Source: Ceratopteris richardii
Taxonomy: Eukaryota; Streptophyta; Polypodiopsida; Polypodiales; Pteridaceae
Length of the DNA: 64,000 nucleotides
Direction: 5' to 3'
NCBI GenBank assembly: GCA_020310875.1
Contig: CM035417.1
Coordinates: 92,885,212-92,949,211 of the forward strand
Shown here: in pieces, positions 53,389 to 64,000 of the stretch
Layout of the letters: each line of letters begins with the position of its first letter
How positions within the stretch are numbered: the first letter of the stretch is position 1
Translations under genes and position numbers: made by a program
Notes under the pieces: model-generated
Told to the model about the DNA's origin: nothing
The model's database searches: none
Seen by the model: the letters and a program-made list of their open reading frames with translations, nothing else

Positions 53389-53836
53389 TGCAAGAGAACA
53401 AGGATTACGACCACCACATGCTAGAGAGATGACTCTCCTCCCAACCAAATGCCTCTATATATAGCTCTCTCCAGGGGACTGCCTTCTTGGGCAGGTGGAT
53501 ACTAACCATCCAAGTGTCAGCCATGTAACTACATGTGCGCCAAGTGTCCCAGTTAACTCGAGTTAACTCAAGTGGATGCTTCTAGAAGGCTCTAGAGCTC
53601 TTTGGGCAAAATACTCTCCCCATGTTCCCCATGGGGGTTGAACCCAAGACCTCCTCCTTCACATCCTTGAGACTTAACCACTAAGCTAAGTGGATCACTT
53701 GTTCACAAGAGCACAAGACCTCCTAGTAAGTCTAAACTCGAGATCTTTGGTCATACACACGGATGACCAAACGGTGTCCGATTTCAGATCGGTCTGAACC
53801 GGCCAGACCCTTGGATCATAGACTTACTTTATTACA
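53389..53836 (-). repeat. 5' LTR of LARD-1
   Basis: 448 bp, TG at 53389, CA at 53835-53836, followed by the CTTTG target copy. It carries the second copy of the tRNA-like segment (about 53626-53699). Confidence 0.93.
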
Positions 53837-54268
53837 CTTTGCATGGTCGGAAGCCATCTGATGCTTATCTGTGTGTCTTTAGTTGTCTAGAATATGCATT
53901 AATGCATGAACAAGAATGCTAGAAATCGGATGATAAAGCAGTGAAATGTATTTGTTAGGTAGAGTTCTGAAAGCAAAGGCTATCATCTGTATCATCCAAA
54001 GACTAAACACATTTTGGTTAGCCATGATGTTGTTTTTGTGGAAGATGCAATTCAACCATTACTTTCATGTACTACAGAGACATTAGTTAGCTCCAAAGAT
54101 GTGTATGCACTTTGCTTCCTCTTTTTACAGGTGGACAATTTAGTGCTAGTCCAAATGAGGCAATTTCTTAGCCTTTGTAGGTTCCACATGATGATGCAGA
54201 TCATTCCATTTCTAATGCAGATTTACATGATACACTTGTTGTTGAGAGGTTTGATATAGATGAGGCAA

Positions 54269-54604
54269 CCTAACTAATTACTTGTTATGTGGGTTAGTTT
54301 CTGGATCTACATCATGTTCTTTTTGTTTTCTATCATCATCTTTTCTATGGTAACAATCATTATGATATTTGTTTGTCAACTCGTGAACTTTGCATCATGA
54401 TTAATACCTCATGCAAATTTTTATCACATGTTTAGTTAATTTTTTTATCAGATTTGTGTTGTTTGGAATACATAGGGATAATTAAATCTCTTTCTCCTTG
54501 ACATAAAAGAAAAATGCTTATTGATAACTCAATGGTAATGTCAAACCCAAAGCCATTGAGCACCTTTATGCATAACAATTCCCAAAACTAAATGAAAAAA
54601 AAAG
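54269..54604. other. Intergenic, nothing recognised
   Basis: AT-rich sequence after the end of copia-1; no gene, repeat or RNA that I can support. Confidence 0.6.
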
Positions 54605-54743
54605 AGAGCTGAGTTGATGTGATCTAGTGGCAACACACTTGAACCCCACATTGAGGATCTAGGGTTCAAGTTTTGGCGTTTGGCTTGATGTTAACCCTAA
54701 TGTGAGGGAAAAAGGCAGTCTTCTAGATGGTTGTGTGTGTGTG
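54605..54743 (+). repeat. tRNA-derived SINE-like unit
   Basis: An A-box-like TGATCTAGTGGCAAC (9 of 11 to consensus) and B-box-like GGGTTCAAG about 38 nt later, followed by a short body and a TTGTGTGTGTGTG end. The organisation fits a plant SINE. No clear target duplication was found, so the limits are approximate. Confidence 0.45.
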
Positions 54744-56074
54744 TTTTCTCATAGATTTGAAGCTTATAGTGAGAGAATATCGTAAAATCAAATCCTCAAA
54801 AAATGAAAAAAAGAGCCTTACTCTTCAAAATTTGCACCATGGAACAAGAGCTACTAATTTTTGTTACTCTTATTTTTTCAAAAGAATCAATGATAACAAG
54901 CTCGTTTCTTTTAGAAGTTCGATTATCGAGCTAGTCTCATTTAAGCTTGAAAGATTGAAATGAACAACTCACACACCTTAAGATCCCCTTCTCCCTCCAT
55001 TTTCAATAAGATTAATGTCAAGTTACACTCCGAATTTTGAACCTTGGACCTTTTAGTCCAATGTCCAAAGTTTTTATGCGTACAACACAAATCATTTACA
55101 TCATTAACAAGCTCTTAAATTTAATCATCAACAAGCTTTTAAGTACAATTATTAGCAAGCACTTGTTGTCTATAATAGGTTCACTTAAAAAAGTCAGCAT
55201 ACTCTCTTTGTAAGATTGAACTTATGTAATTAGATGCACTCTATTGAGACACTCTATCAAACCTTTAAGACTTCTCTTTTCTGAGATTAAGAGAGTTTCA
55301 TGAATATTATGCTCTCCTTTCATTGTACTTTCAAATTAATTGAAGTTAATAAAAAAGAATACAAAAACATTGACTTTATATTTCCAACCCTGAATTCTCA
55401 AAGTTGAAAATTCAAAGCCCCATAAGTTCAATGCGAAATTCGGTTGGAGACTGGAGTGTAAGGGGGTTTTCACATAAGGCAGAAGCTTGAACAAAAGAGT
55501 CGCTTCTTTCAATAGAAGTTTGACATCTGTACAAAACTATTCACATAGGGGTAGAGACACATCTCTGTTGACAATCCACCTCACGGTACAGAGACATTAA
55601 ATTTGTTCCCATTCTCCTCTGCCGCCTTACTCTCCAAGTGGAATAGAATTTGATTAAAAAAACTATTTCTTTTTAACAAAACATACAAAGTTTGCTTTCA
55701 TATACAAAAGTGTTCCGTTCCTTTGTGTTCCGTTTCTTTTTGGTTACACAGAGCAAAAGCACAAAAATTCAAATTCAAATTCTTTTTGTGTTCCGTTACA
55801 TAGAGCAAAAGCACAAAAATTCAAATTCACTGTTCCGCACTCCTGTGTGAATACTTACACGACGGCACACATGTTTTAACACATGCATTTTTCATATCAT
55901 TTCCGCCGATACTATGTGAAATGGGACAGGTTCGAACACACCTATAGTTTTAACTTTCTTTCCTTTATGGTACGAGTAGTATCAAAGGTGTCCATGGTCG
56001 TAGGATCTCAGAGAGAGAAGCAATTTTCATAACCTGCACCATCAACGTCAGGGAAAGGAGTATTCGGAAGCTCG
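54744..56074. other. Intergenic region upstream of the Yos1-like gene
   Basis: About 1.3 kb with no credible gene. It includes the 35-bp direct repeat at 55743-55829, pyrimidine-rich stretches at 55640-55740, and presumably the promoter and 5' UTR of the following gene. I cannot fix a TATA box or start site. Confidence 0.6.
55743..55829. repeat. 35-bp direct repeat, offset 52 bp
   Basis: GTTACA(C/T)AGAGCAAAAGCAC followed by AAAAATTCAAATTCA occurs at 55743-55777 and 55795-55829 with one mismatch; the GTGTTCCGTT spacer sequence is also repeated just upstream. A small local tandem duplication in the likely promoter region of the Yos1-like gene. Confidence 0.8.
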
Positions 56075-56314
56075 ATGGGTCTGTGGACGCTGCTGGAAGG
56101 CCTTCTGCTGTTGGCGAACGCAGTAGCTATTCTCAATGAGGAACGATTTTTGGCTAAACGTGGCTGGGGATTCAACGAAATGGGGGGTTTGGGAACTAGC
56201 GTCAAGACTTTCAAGGGTCAGATCCTCGGACTGGTTCATGCTATCCAGTACCTTCGTGTCCCTCTTATTGCCCTGAACACTGTCGTCGCATTCTCTATGC
56301 TCATTTCTGGTTGA
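56075..56314 (+). CDS. Yos1/IER3IP1-like protein (ER-to-Golgi transport)
   Basis: 79 codons in one exon, the only host gene I recognise. Residues 3-20 (LWTLLEGLLLLANAVAIL) form a hydrophobic segment, then the conserved NEERFLAKRGWG, a short hinge, KTFKGQILGLVHAIQYLRVPLIALN and a C-terminal hydrophobic segment (65-78). This is the layout of the Yos1 family: yeast Yos1 (about 87 residues) works with Yip1 and Yif1 in vesicle traffic between the ER and the Golgi; human IER3IP1 is about 82 residues. Length, Arg-Phe-Leu and Arg-Val-Pro-Leu-Ile motifs all fit. The start is the first ATG giving the family N-terminus. The frame is intact, with a TGA stop. It lies between a retroelement nest and a microsatellite; expression cannot be judged from sequence. 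I have not given a symbol because plant names vary. Confidence 0.92.
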   Translation: MGLWTLLEGLLLLANAVAILNEERFLAKRGWGFNEMGGLGTSVKTFKGQILGLVHAIQYLRVPLIALNTVVAFSMLISG

Positions 56315-58950
56315 TTTTCCACTTCCTTGGTCTACGGTCTTTTTTCGACCGTGATAACAGTGGTTCCATAGGCTGCTCTTGCCTTTCCCGTTTCCATACA
56401 GACCATTTGTACATTAATGGAATCAATATAGGCTGTTTTAAAGTACAATTTTGCGATTCCGGATGCCTTCTTTAGATGCCCGCACGCTCGGCGTTCTTGT
56501 CCGTTTCTGATTCCCCGCAATTAAGTATATGTACATGGTGTCATATGAGTGCTGCTTCTCCGTTTCGAAATCCTTTCGGTTGACAACAGTCATCGAAGCA
56601 TGAAGTCTATCTTTCCGATCTTGAGAAGATTTTTGTTGTGCAACTGGTACAACCCGGATATTTTTTTATCTGCAGCTTTATTGCATCATTTTTGCAGCCG
56701 TAATTCATAGCAAATGCACACATATGCAGGTCCCTTCTTGTGAAGGACCATTAGACTGGTTGCAGGGTACGGTTGTGGGGAGAAATCCTGCTTCGTCTGT
56801 TGGGAGTTCACCAGATAGGTTTCCGTGGATCTGCAGAAAACAGCAGCTGATTTTTCAGAAAAAGACGAGATCTGCTTCTTTAGTATCTGATTAGCATTTC
56901 TTTTGCCAACTTTGAGCTTGTTAAGTTTCATGCTGGTTCAGGTTGAACATGTTTTTAACTTGCTAGGTATATACCATGCAAACTACGAGTGCCTTCTTGC
57001 AGAGATGTTGAACAAATCCTGGGAGTCTTGAAATTCATGGCATGGCAGCCTGATGCATATCAGCATCAAAATTCCATTTTACAAGTGACACATGAAATTT
57101 TAAAGAGTTGGTGAATTTTTATGGTGTCGGAGGTTTTTGGTTCTTGTTTTTTCAGCGAGGCCTCATTATAGTTTGTCATAGTAAGCTATACACGTTTATT
57201 TCAAATCTTTTGATGTAACAGTATAAATGGAATCTATGTCTTGTTCTTCAACATTGCTATGGGGTTCTTTGGATGAGGGCATTTGCTTGTGAATCGTGAC
57301 GAGCTTTGGTAGGAATGTGTACATCATATGGCATTTCTTAGTTGTCGCTACAATAGGTGAATGAATTTCTGACGCATTGAAACCACACTTATGGTGCACA
57401 CTTTTGAAGTGATGGATGATCATGTATATTTGAAGATTTTTGGAGGAAGAATGAAATGAATAACGGCAAACATGTGAAAGTGTCCCTTGTTTTGCTGCAC
57501 TATGTCAAGTCTGGTGACGAAACTCCATTGAACTCTTTTTTTTTGGTGAATGCATTTCGTAGTGGATGTATTGAGGTCTTTACTTGTTTGATTTTAGATA
57601 AAATTGTGTGTCCAATAGTGTGCAAATCTTCAAGTATTATGCTATTACATGGTGTACCAAGGGTTGTGAATAGTATATTGATTGCCCAAAACTTACAAGA
57701 TATAGCTTTGTGGTTGGTATGTGATGGGTAATTTTTTTGGTTTATTGATAGTTCCAATTTTTGTGCTTATTGGAGCTATGAATCAAGTAAATTGGTTCTT
57801 ACATGTGTAATCGTTAATGTGATTGTTCATGAGTAATCATCCATTATGCAAACCTTTAAGCATTCCACTTATGTATGTTACATTGAATTTTGTAGATGTC
57901 ATGCCTATGACTTAATACTTCCTAAGGTAGCAATTTGGTTGTTAAGGAATGTCAAACTTTTATTTGTTTTGTGGTTTGATAAAATTGATTTTCCAACTTA
58001 ATGGAGTGGTGACATTGTGAGATTAGTATAAACAAGTGCACCTAACATTAAACTCGTCATTGGTTAGAGGGAAAATTTGAGAGAGAACACATTGCACTAG
58101 GCTAACACCTCCTTAATTAGAGAACAATCTTGGAGCTATACATGAGTCGAGAACCAAGAGACAAAAAAAAGTAGTGACTAGCTTGTCATATATAGGTGAA
58201 AAGTAGGCAATCATTTTAGACCACATGGTTCTCCTTGGCTTTCTTCATCCATCAATTTCCACCCCACTCAACTTGATTGGTATGCCCTACACTTCCCTTT
58301 AGTGATGCAAGGATGCATATCAGTGAAGGGTATAGATACAATATAAGTGTAAAACAAGAATTTGGTTGGTCAACTTTTCAGGCCTTTTGATTGGTATAAA
58401 AGAAGTTTTTCTTCTTGCCTTTTTGAAGGGGGACCCTAGGTAGGCAAAAGTTTCTTCAATTAAACTTGGATGATTCGTGGCATTCTGCAAATCTTTCAAG
58501 GGACTATATACGAAAGGTATATTTGGGTGAAACCATGCCAGTTGCAGGCAAGACAATGGAGCATACTCTCGTGGGCAACAACTCTTGGGTAAATTTGCAA
58601 GGGGCTACCATCAAAACTAAGAGGCTTAGAGGGCTTCCATCAAGAGCAACATCCTCTATAATATATCTGGCTTCCTAGTGGTTGTGTCTACATAGGTATC
58701 CTTGATGGCTATACATCCATGATCAATTTGTGTCATAAGACTCATGAACAAACAACACCAACATGTTCTCCACAAATTGAAGTTTATGTAGAGGTGATCC
58801 ATTGATCCATAAATGGTCTTTGGATAGGTACGAATGGGACTTGCAAATGAAACCAAATGCCATGAGTTTCTGGAACGCTAAAAAGTCCCTTTCAAGCAAA
58901 CACCAACTCTCTTTTTGGCATGGTCGTTAGGTTCGTAAGGTACATTAGGG
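56315..58950. other. Intergenic region downstream of the Yos1-like gene
   Basis: 2.6 kb. The first part should hold the 3' UTR, but I cannot place a firm polyadenylation signal. A T-rich motif around 57575-57640 recurs in diverged form near 57950-57995. Short frames (for example 57456-57731 and 58320-58556) show no family features. No other element recognised. Confidence 0.55.
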
Positions 58951-59287
<337 letters not shown>

Positions 59288-59299
59288 TAGATTTATTCA

Positions 59300-59525
59300 G
59301 ACCTTCATGGTCTACCATTGGTCTACCTTCATTTGGTCAAGGACCCTAGCCGGGTCAAGGGCCAGAGCTCGGGGGAGCCAAGGCTCTAGCACGGATCTTC
59401 GAGGTTCGTGGAGTGGCCATATGAAGAGTGTTTGGATCTTAGAGAAGATTCTAGATGTGCCAAGGGCAAGGGCTATTTAAGGTTAGGAGGAGAGTGGCAG
59501 GTAGCTAATTGGGATCTCACATTTG
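59300..59525 (+). repeat. LTR remnant related to the gypsy-4 5' region
   Basis: Shares GCTCGGGGGA..GCCAAGGC, a GATCTTAGAGA(A)GA block, GGCAAGGGCTAT(TTAA/AAAT) and GTTAGGAGG/GTTGGGAGG with 61310-61480. When the hAT insertion is discounted, it is followed by ATTTGGTATCATAGC, close to an initiator-Met primer site, so this looks like the end of an LTR. Old and decayed. Confidence 0.55.
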
Positions 59526-60570
59526 CAAAGTCACCAGGGGATGGGGACGGGTCCCGGGAACGGTGGTGTCCCCGGGACGGGGACGGAGCTTCGGGTGTCC
59601 CGGGGACGCGTCCTTGGGACGACACTAAAAAAATGTTGATATTTTCAAGATAATCAAACAACATGATGTAGAATGAATTTCTTAGCATATGAAATGACCT
59701 ATAACAAAAAAACCATAGAACAAAGGTTTATTTTAAGTATAAACAATGGACACGTATAAAGCAATGTCTTCTTCCAACTACCAATACATCAACACTGGCA
59801 TCAAACTAAGGTTCATGGAAACCTAAATAATTGTTACTTGCATACATACATATATACATTCCTTAGAGGGTCAAAACCAAATATTGACCAATAAATATCG
59901 AGTACATATAAAGAAACCTCACGATGATGATGCATGGATAAAAGATGTAAAGAGTTAAGAGCTTTGGAGACCATATCGGATATCCATCTTTAGGAATTGA
60001 AGATTGAACATTTTACTTGCAAGAGTGTTACAAAATAAAGGTCCTTGAACAATTCTTATAAAGAAATTGAGTGCCACATCTTCATTGGAATCTTCTTAAA
60101 GTTCTCTCTTTTGCTCTTGAATATTCTACTCCTAAACTGGTAAAGAGGCTAGTACCCTACTAATAGGTGCACTAATAACCGCTTTGGAAGCCAATCTTGA
60201 AAGACAGGCAAGCTTCTCCTTCAGCAATAAACTCCACAATATATTTCCCATTTAATAAACAATTTAACCTTTCATCATCAACTTGCGTCATGGCAAGAAG
60301 CCCTCCAAAAAGGGTACAAACATTAGTGAAAAAAATAAAAAACTTTTGAAGTGTTTTTCTCCGATTTTTGGCATCCACCATCAGCCGTCCCTGTCCCAAA
60401 TCGGATTTATCACATGTGGCCGTCCCGGGAACGCGTCCTGGGGACGGGATCCTGTTTCAGAAAATGCTTGGGGACGTTTTTCGTCCCGTATGTCCGTCCC
60501 GGAAATTTTGGGGTCGGGGACGGCGTCCCGGCGTCCCTAGGGTCCCGGGACACGTCCCCATGTGACTATG
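59526..60570. mobile_element. Non-autonomous hAT transposon with GGGGACG subterminal repeats
   Basis: 1,045 bp, flanked by an exact 8-bp target duplication CACATTTG (59518-59525 and 60571-60578), the hallmark of hAT. Imperfect terminal inverted repeats: CAAAGTCACCAGGGG at the left and CATAGTCACATGGGG at the right on the other strand. Both ends are packed with GGGGACG/CGTCCC and GTCCCGGGA motifs (about 100 bp left, 170 bp right), a subterminal pattern that hAT transposases commonly bind. The 750-bp centre is AT-rich with no transposase. Moved by an autonomous relative elsewhere. The right end has more motif copies than the left. Confidence 0.88.
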
Positions 60571-60578
60571 CACATTTG

Positions 60579-61309
60579 GTATCATAGCATGAGGGAGAGA
60601 CCTTGGGGGAGAGCTTGATGGAGATGGAAGCAAGATCTTTCTGTGGTGACACTTATGGAAAGATTCCATGCTATTCTTAGGGATCATCATCTTCGTGCAG
60701 AGAAAAGACAAGCAAGCATGGCGAGCTCGAAGGGAAGTCTTAATGATCACGTCTTCTCCAAGCGCGTGCAGCTCACGGAGCAAGAAGAAAAAAAAATAAT
60801 CGCAGTGGATACATCAAATCGACGTAGACGGCTATTCTTAGAGAACAAGCGAATCGCTTATGTCCTTTACTCATGGCAAGACGCAGGTTTTGAACCTTCA
60901 ACCTCTGGTTGGAACGTAAGTATTCAAACCAACTTGCCAACATGCCTTGATGAAAAGATCCGATAGAGATAAATATTATATGTACTAGCGGCTGCCCACG
61001 CAATTAAGAGAAAGTAGAGAAAGAGCAAGATTAGCATACCTACCTTTACTAAAATGGCCATAGCTCTCTCATAGGATGTCCAAATTGGATGATTCCATTT
61101 GGTATAGAAAGTAGAAATTCAAGGGCTTTCCTGGAACCTATCATCGAGTAATTAGAAACCACATGTTGAGAGTATTTAATTCTTTGCATACTTCTTCAAA
61201 GAGGTATGCTGCCCACTCAACTAGCTTCATTGTTTTGGCCATAACTTCCTCATAGAATATCCAAATCAAGAAATTCAACTTGGTATAGATTCTTGACTTC
61301 TCATGCTTG
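60579..61309. other. Intergenic or LTR-element remnant, mostly unrecognised
   Basis: It begins with TATCATAGCATGAGGG, possibly the leader of the LTR element whose remnant lies at 59300-59525. A tRNA-like piece is at 60865-60955. At 61052-61115 and 61235-61291 two similar blocks (TGGCCATA, CTCATAG(G/A)AT(G/A)TCCAAAT, TTGGTATAGA) form an imperfect direct repeat, typical of LTR interiors. A frame of 107 codons at 60643-60966 has no recognisable domain. Confidence 0.5.
60865..60955 (-). repeat. tRNA-like segment (possible SINE head), minus strand
   Basis: Minus strand: TGGCAAGTTGGTTTGAA resembles a tRNA D-arm/A-box, followed by GGTTGAAGGTTCAAAACC as a T-arm/B-box at tRNA spacing. Limits uncertain and no target duplication seen. 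Confidence 0.4.
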
Positions 61310-64000
61310 GAGGAACGAGAAGTTCCTTGCTCGGGGGATAGCCAAGGCCATAAGCCAGAGAGTTCATACCAAGTACCTACTCACAATGGCCAGATGAGTA
61401 GAGGGACCTTAGAGAGAACTCTAGATGGTGACTAGGCAAGGGCTATAAATAGGTTGGGAGGTGAGTCCCAGACATGTCATTCTCCCTCATGCTCATAGGA
61501 TGTGTCCTAAGAAAAAGAAGAAGATATCTGCAGCGATGGTGGTGGAGAGGTAGGAGTCCTCACTGTCCACTCCATCATCTCCTTCGGATTTTGATCTTCT
61601 AGCTACAGACACTGAGATGGATCCTCCATCTAGAGATAAACAACCCATCTTAAATATAACAGTCACTAAGAAGGTTAAGAATGTTCCAGATGTGGTGTTA
61701 TCCCCAGTTGCTCAGAAAGGGTATCAGTTTCCAAACACCGAGTTGGTTGTCAGGAGTGGGGAAGTTCATGGACATCTCGTTAAAGTTCTATTTGATACAG
61801 GATCCATACATAACGTTATTAACTCTTCTTTAGTGAAGAAACTAAAGTTGAAGACTACTCCATCTGAATACACCTATAGGGTAGAGTTGGCAGATGGGAT
61901 GGCACATGGGAAGGGATATGAGACCTAGGATCGACGAGTTGTCGGATTACCGGTCCAGATACAGACTTATAGAGATGAGCTAGATTTTGAGATCGCCAGG
62001 TTGACTAGATTTGATCTCGTCCTCAGTAAACAGTGGCATGAAAGTAAGAAGCCAACTATTGATTTTCAAGCTCACATATATCAATTCAATCATAATGGTC
62101 TCCGCATCATCATCTTTGGAGAGCCCGACGTGAAGGTGTACAGACGAGCATCTACCTCTACGATGGTAAAAGAAGAGTGTAAGTATTTATATTTCTTATA
62201 TATTTTGAGCATAAGGAGTTGTTAAGTTTACAGATTCAAACTAGTCTGGACTCTGGAGGCTCAACTAGCTTCTAGAATGAAAATTGAATTCCAACACTTG
62301 TTTCTTTCAGAGTTACCTTCAGGTCTTTCGCCTCCCAGAAAAGTGGAGCATAGGATTGAGCTAGTACTAGGAGCTCATCCACCGGCCAAACAGCCGTATC
62401 GAATGAGTCTGCAAGAGGAGGAGAAGTACGTCGTACAGTCGAGGAGTATCTTGACAAAAGACTCATCGGATCCAGTTATTCACCTTTTGCAGCCCCAGTG
62501 CTTTTGGTTCGCAAAAGGGATGGATCTTTCAAGATGTGCATAGACTTTAGAGCATTAAATAAAGTTACAATAAAAATCCGATGCCTCGCATTGATGATAT
62601 TTTGGAAGCACTAGGAGGTGCTATTGTATATAGTGAAATAGACTTAAAAAGTGGTTATCATCAAATAAGAGTCAAGGACGATGATGTACATATAACAACT
62701 TTTCGTACTAGATTTGGTCATTATGAGTATCTTGTAATGTCTTTTGGTTTAATTAATGCGCAAGCTACTTTTATGATGCTCATGAATGATATTTTTCGTC
62801 CTTTTATTGGTAAGTTTGTGGTTGATTTTGTAGATGATATGTTGGTTTATAGTAAAAGGAAGAACATGAATGTCATTTGCGTACAGTTTTTCAAATGTTG
62901 GATGACAATACTTTGTACTTCAACCCAGAGAAGACAGAGCTATGTTTACCTGAGGTTAGGACATATAATTTCCGCAGATGGAATTAGAATGGATCCACAG
63001 AAAGTTTCTTTGATCCTTAGTTGGCTGATTCTTCGGAATGAGCGCCAGTTGCGATCATTTTTAGGATTATCGGGCTTCTATAGGAAATTCATTGCCAGCT
63101 ATTTGCACATAGATGCGCCAATGATAGATCTATTATAGAATAATCAAAAGTTTGTATGGACTAGTGCACAACAGAAAGCTTTTGACACATTGAAACAAGC
63201 AGTTTCAAGTGCCCCAATTTTATTGGTGGTAGATCTCCAAAAACCTTTTGAAATAGAAACCGATGCTAGTGGCATCACAGTTGGTGCAGTGTTGATTCAA
63301 GATGGAAGACCAATGCTTTTGAAAGTAAGAAACTTTCTCGAGCTCAAAGAAATTGGCATGGACAAGAATTTTATGCAATAGTTCATGCTTTGAAGATTTG
63401 GAGACACTCTCTGTATGGCGCAACTTTTAAAGTATACACAGATCATCACACATTAAAGTATTTTTGTTCCCAGCTTGATCTTCGGGGGAGACAGGCTAGA
63501 TGGGCTGAGTTGATGCAAGAATTTCATATGGAAATTCCATATAGAAAATGAAAAATGAATACAGTTGCAGATGCATTATCTCGTATTTTGCATCAGATTA
63601 GTTTCACAATTCTTGATAGCGATTTGATCCAAGAAATCAAAGATTTACAAATTGAAGATGATTATTGTCAGTCTATAATCATTAAGTTCTCACAAAATGA
63701 TAAAGATAAAGCATTCTCTAATTTTCAAGTGGAGCAAGGTTTGCTCAAAAGAAAGGCAAAGATTTGTGTGCCTAATTCCCAAGAAGGGAATTTTAGAAAA
63801 GAAGTTATTTTCGAGAACCACGATGTATCTTGTGCAGGACATCCTGGTATTGAGAAAACTCTGCAATTGATCAGAAGCACTTTTTGGTGGCCAAAGATGG
63901 TCAGAGATTTAAACAATTATGTAAGTCAATGTTTTAAATGTCAGGTTAATAAAGCAGAGAGGATTAGTCCTCCAGGTATGCTACAGCCATTGGAGATACC
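61310..64000 (+). mobile_element. gypsy-4, Ty3/gypsy fossil running off the right edge
   Basis: A promoter-bearing 5' region (61310-61480, TATAAA at 61444-61449), then protease, reverse transcriptase, RNase H and the start of integrase. The domain order places it in Ty3/gypsy, and the integrase start with KAERISPPGMLQPLEIP resembles chromovirus-type plant elements. I see no capsid region and cannot fix the left end. Broken in many places, incomplete in this window. Confidence 0.85.
61617..64000 (+). pseudogene. Protease-pol remains of gypsy-4
   Basis: In order: a retropepsin with VLFDTGSIHNVINSS (about 61785-61830); reverse transcriptase with [32 protein letters not shown] and FLGLSGFYRKF (about 62580-63090); RNase H with ETDASGITVGAVL (about 63255) and YTDHHTLKY; and the integrase H-H-C-C module (HPGIEKT to CFKCQ, about 63840-63945) cut by the window edge. 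Several breaks; not a host gene. Confidence 0.85.

Larger units (their letters stand above)
47431..53836 (-). mobile_element. LARD-1, non-coding large LTR element
   Basis: 6,406 bp with two 448-bp LTRs, a CTTTG target duplication (47426-47430 and 53837-53841), an initiator-Met primer site on the minus strand beside the right LTR (TTGGTATCAGAGC, 53376-53388), and a purine tract on the minus strand beside the left LTR (AAGGGGGGAAG, 47879-47890). The interior has no gag, pol or any credible gene, so it fits a large retrotransposon derivative moved by another element's proteins. The LTRs differ at about two positions (0.45%), roughly 0.2 million years at the assumed rate. Looks structurally whole. 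Confidence 0.93.
46703..54268 (+). mobile_element. copia-1, right piece (Ty1/copia fossil hosting LARD-1)
   Basis: Two blocks, 46703-47430 and 53842-54268, read on the plus strand as integrase (SDAKLWHARFGHLNFASLL, CEGCILGKM) and the following linker of the same copia family. The first base lines up with the family at exactly the point where the left piece (minus, 887) stops, so I infer that both flanked copia-2. After 54268 the similarity to the family ends. Broken; a partial copy. Confidence 0.8.

Noticed and set aside
55440-55935. Possible MITE with TTTTCACATA / ATTTCACATA inverted ends
   Set aside because: Only about ten bases match and no target duplication is visible; too weak to report as a transposon.
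57456-57731. 91-codon frame as a host gene
   Set aside because: No domain, no family resemblance, overlapping frames on the other strand, and no intron or conserved start context to support it.
60643-60966. 107-codon frame as a gag or host gene
   Set aside because: No recognisable motif, and it runs through a tRNA-like segment on the other strand.

Overview
The window reads as a stretch of land-plant nuclear DNA made almost wholly of LTR retrotransposons, with one recognisable host gene. The plant call rests on Ty1/copia elements primed by initiator-Met tRNA, a chromodomain Ty3/gypsy element, a gypsy element with a tRNA-Asp primer site, a large non-coding LTR element, and a plant-type Yos1/IER3IP1 gene. 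I cannot name the plant group.

Layout. From about 1 to 54,268 lies one deeply nested block. (i) The outermost host is an old copia copy, copia-1, seen as a minus-strand piece (887-7161) and a plus-strand piece (46703-54268). (ii) copia-2, of the same family, sits in it; its 5' LTR and start lie at 1-886 (minus) and its 3' part and 3' LTR at 7162-46702 (plus). (iii) A chromovirus, gypsy-1 (10900-46524, minus), sits inside the 3' LTR of copia-2 with a CTTTT target duplication. (iv) gypsy-2 (13783-43962, minus), a very large element with extra coding capacity, sits inside gypsy-1. (v) gypsy-3 (15298-28758, minus), 13.5 kb with 2,543-bp LTRs, sits inside the extra ORF of gypsy-2. Two side insertions hit copia-1: copia-3 (1107-6227, plus, CATAT duplication) and the non-coding LARD-1 (47431-53836, minus, CTTTG duplication). 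By-eye LTR differences fall with depth: about 10% (copia-2), 5-6% (gypsy-1), 0.8% (gypsy-2), 0.1% (gypsy-3), as successive insertion requires.

From 54,269 to 61,300 the DNA is mostly single-copy in look. It holds a tRNA-derived SINE-like unit, a 79-codon Yos1-like gene (56075-56314, ER-Golgi transport), a TA/TATG microsatellite, and a 1,045-bp non-autonomous hAT transposon with 8-bp target duplications sitting in an LTR remnant. From about 61,310 to the right edge runs a broken, incomplete Ty3/gypsy element (gypsy-4, plus).

The most unusual items are gypsy-3, whose protease, reverse transcriptase and integrase read like the Ty3/gypsy lineage I know from basidiomycete fungi although it looks whole and very young here; and gypsy-2, which has a second retropepsin-like domain after its integrase, two H-H-C-C zinc modules, a long extra ORF of unknown function and a leader minisatellite of about 28 copies of a TCGCGATA-centred unit. 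Percentages and ages were counted by eye and are approximate; no database search was run.
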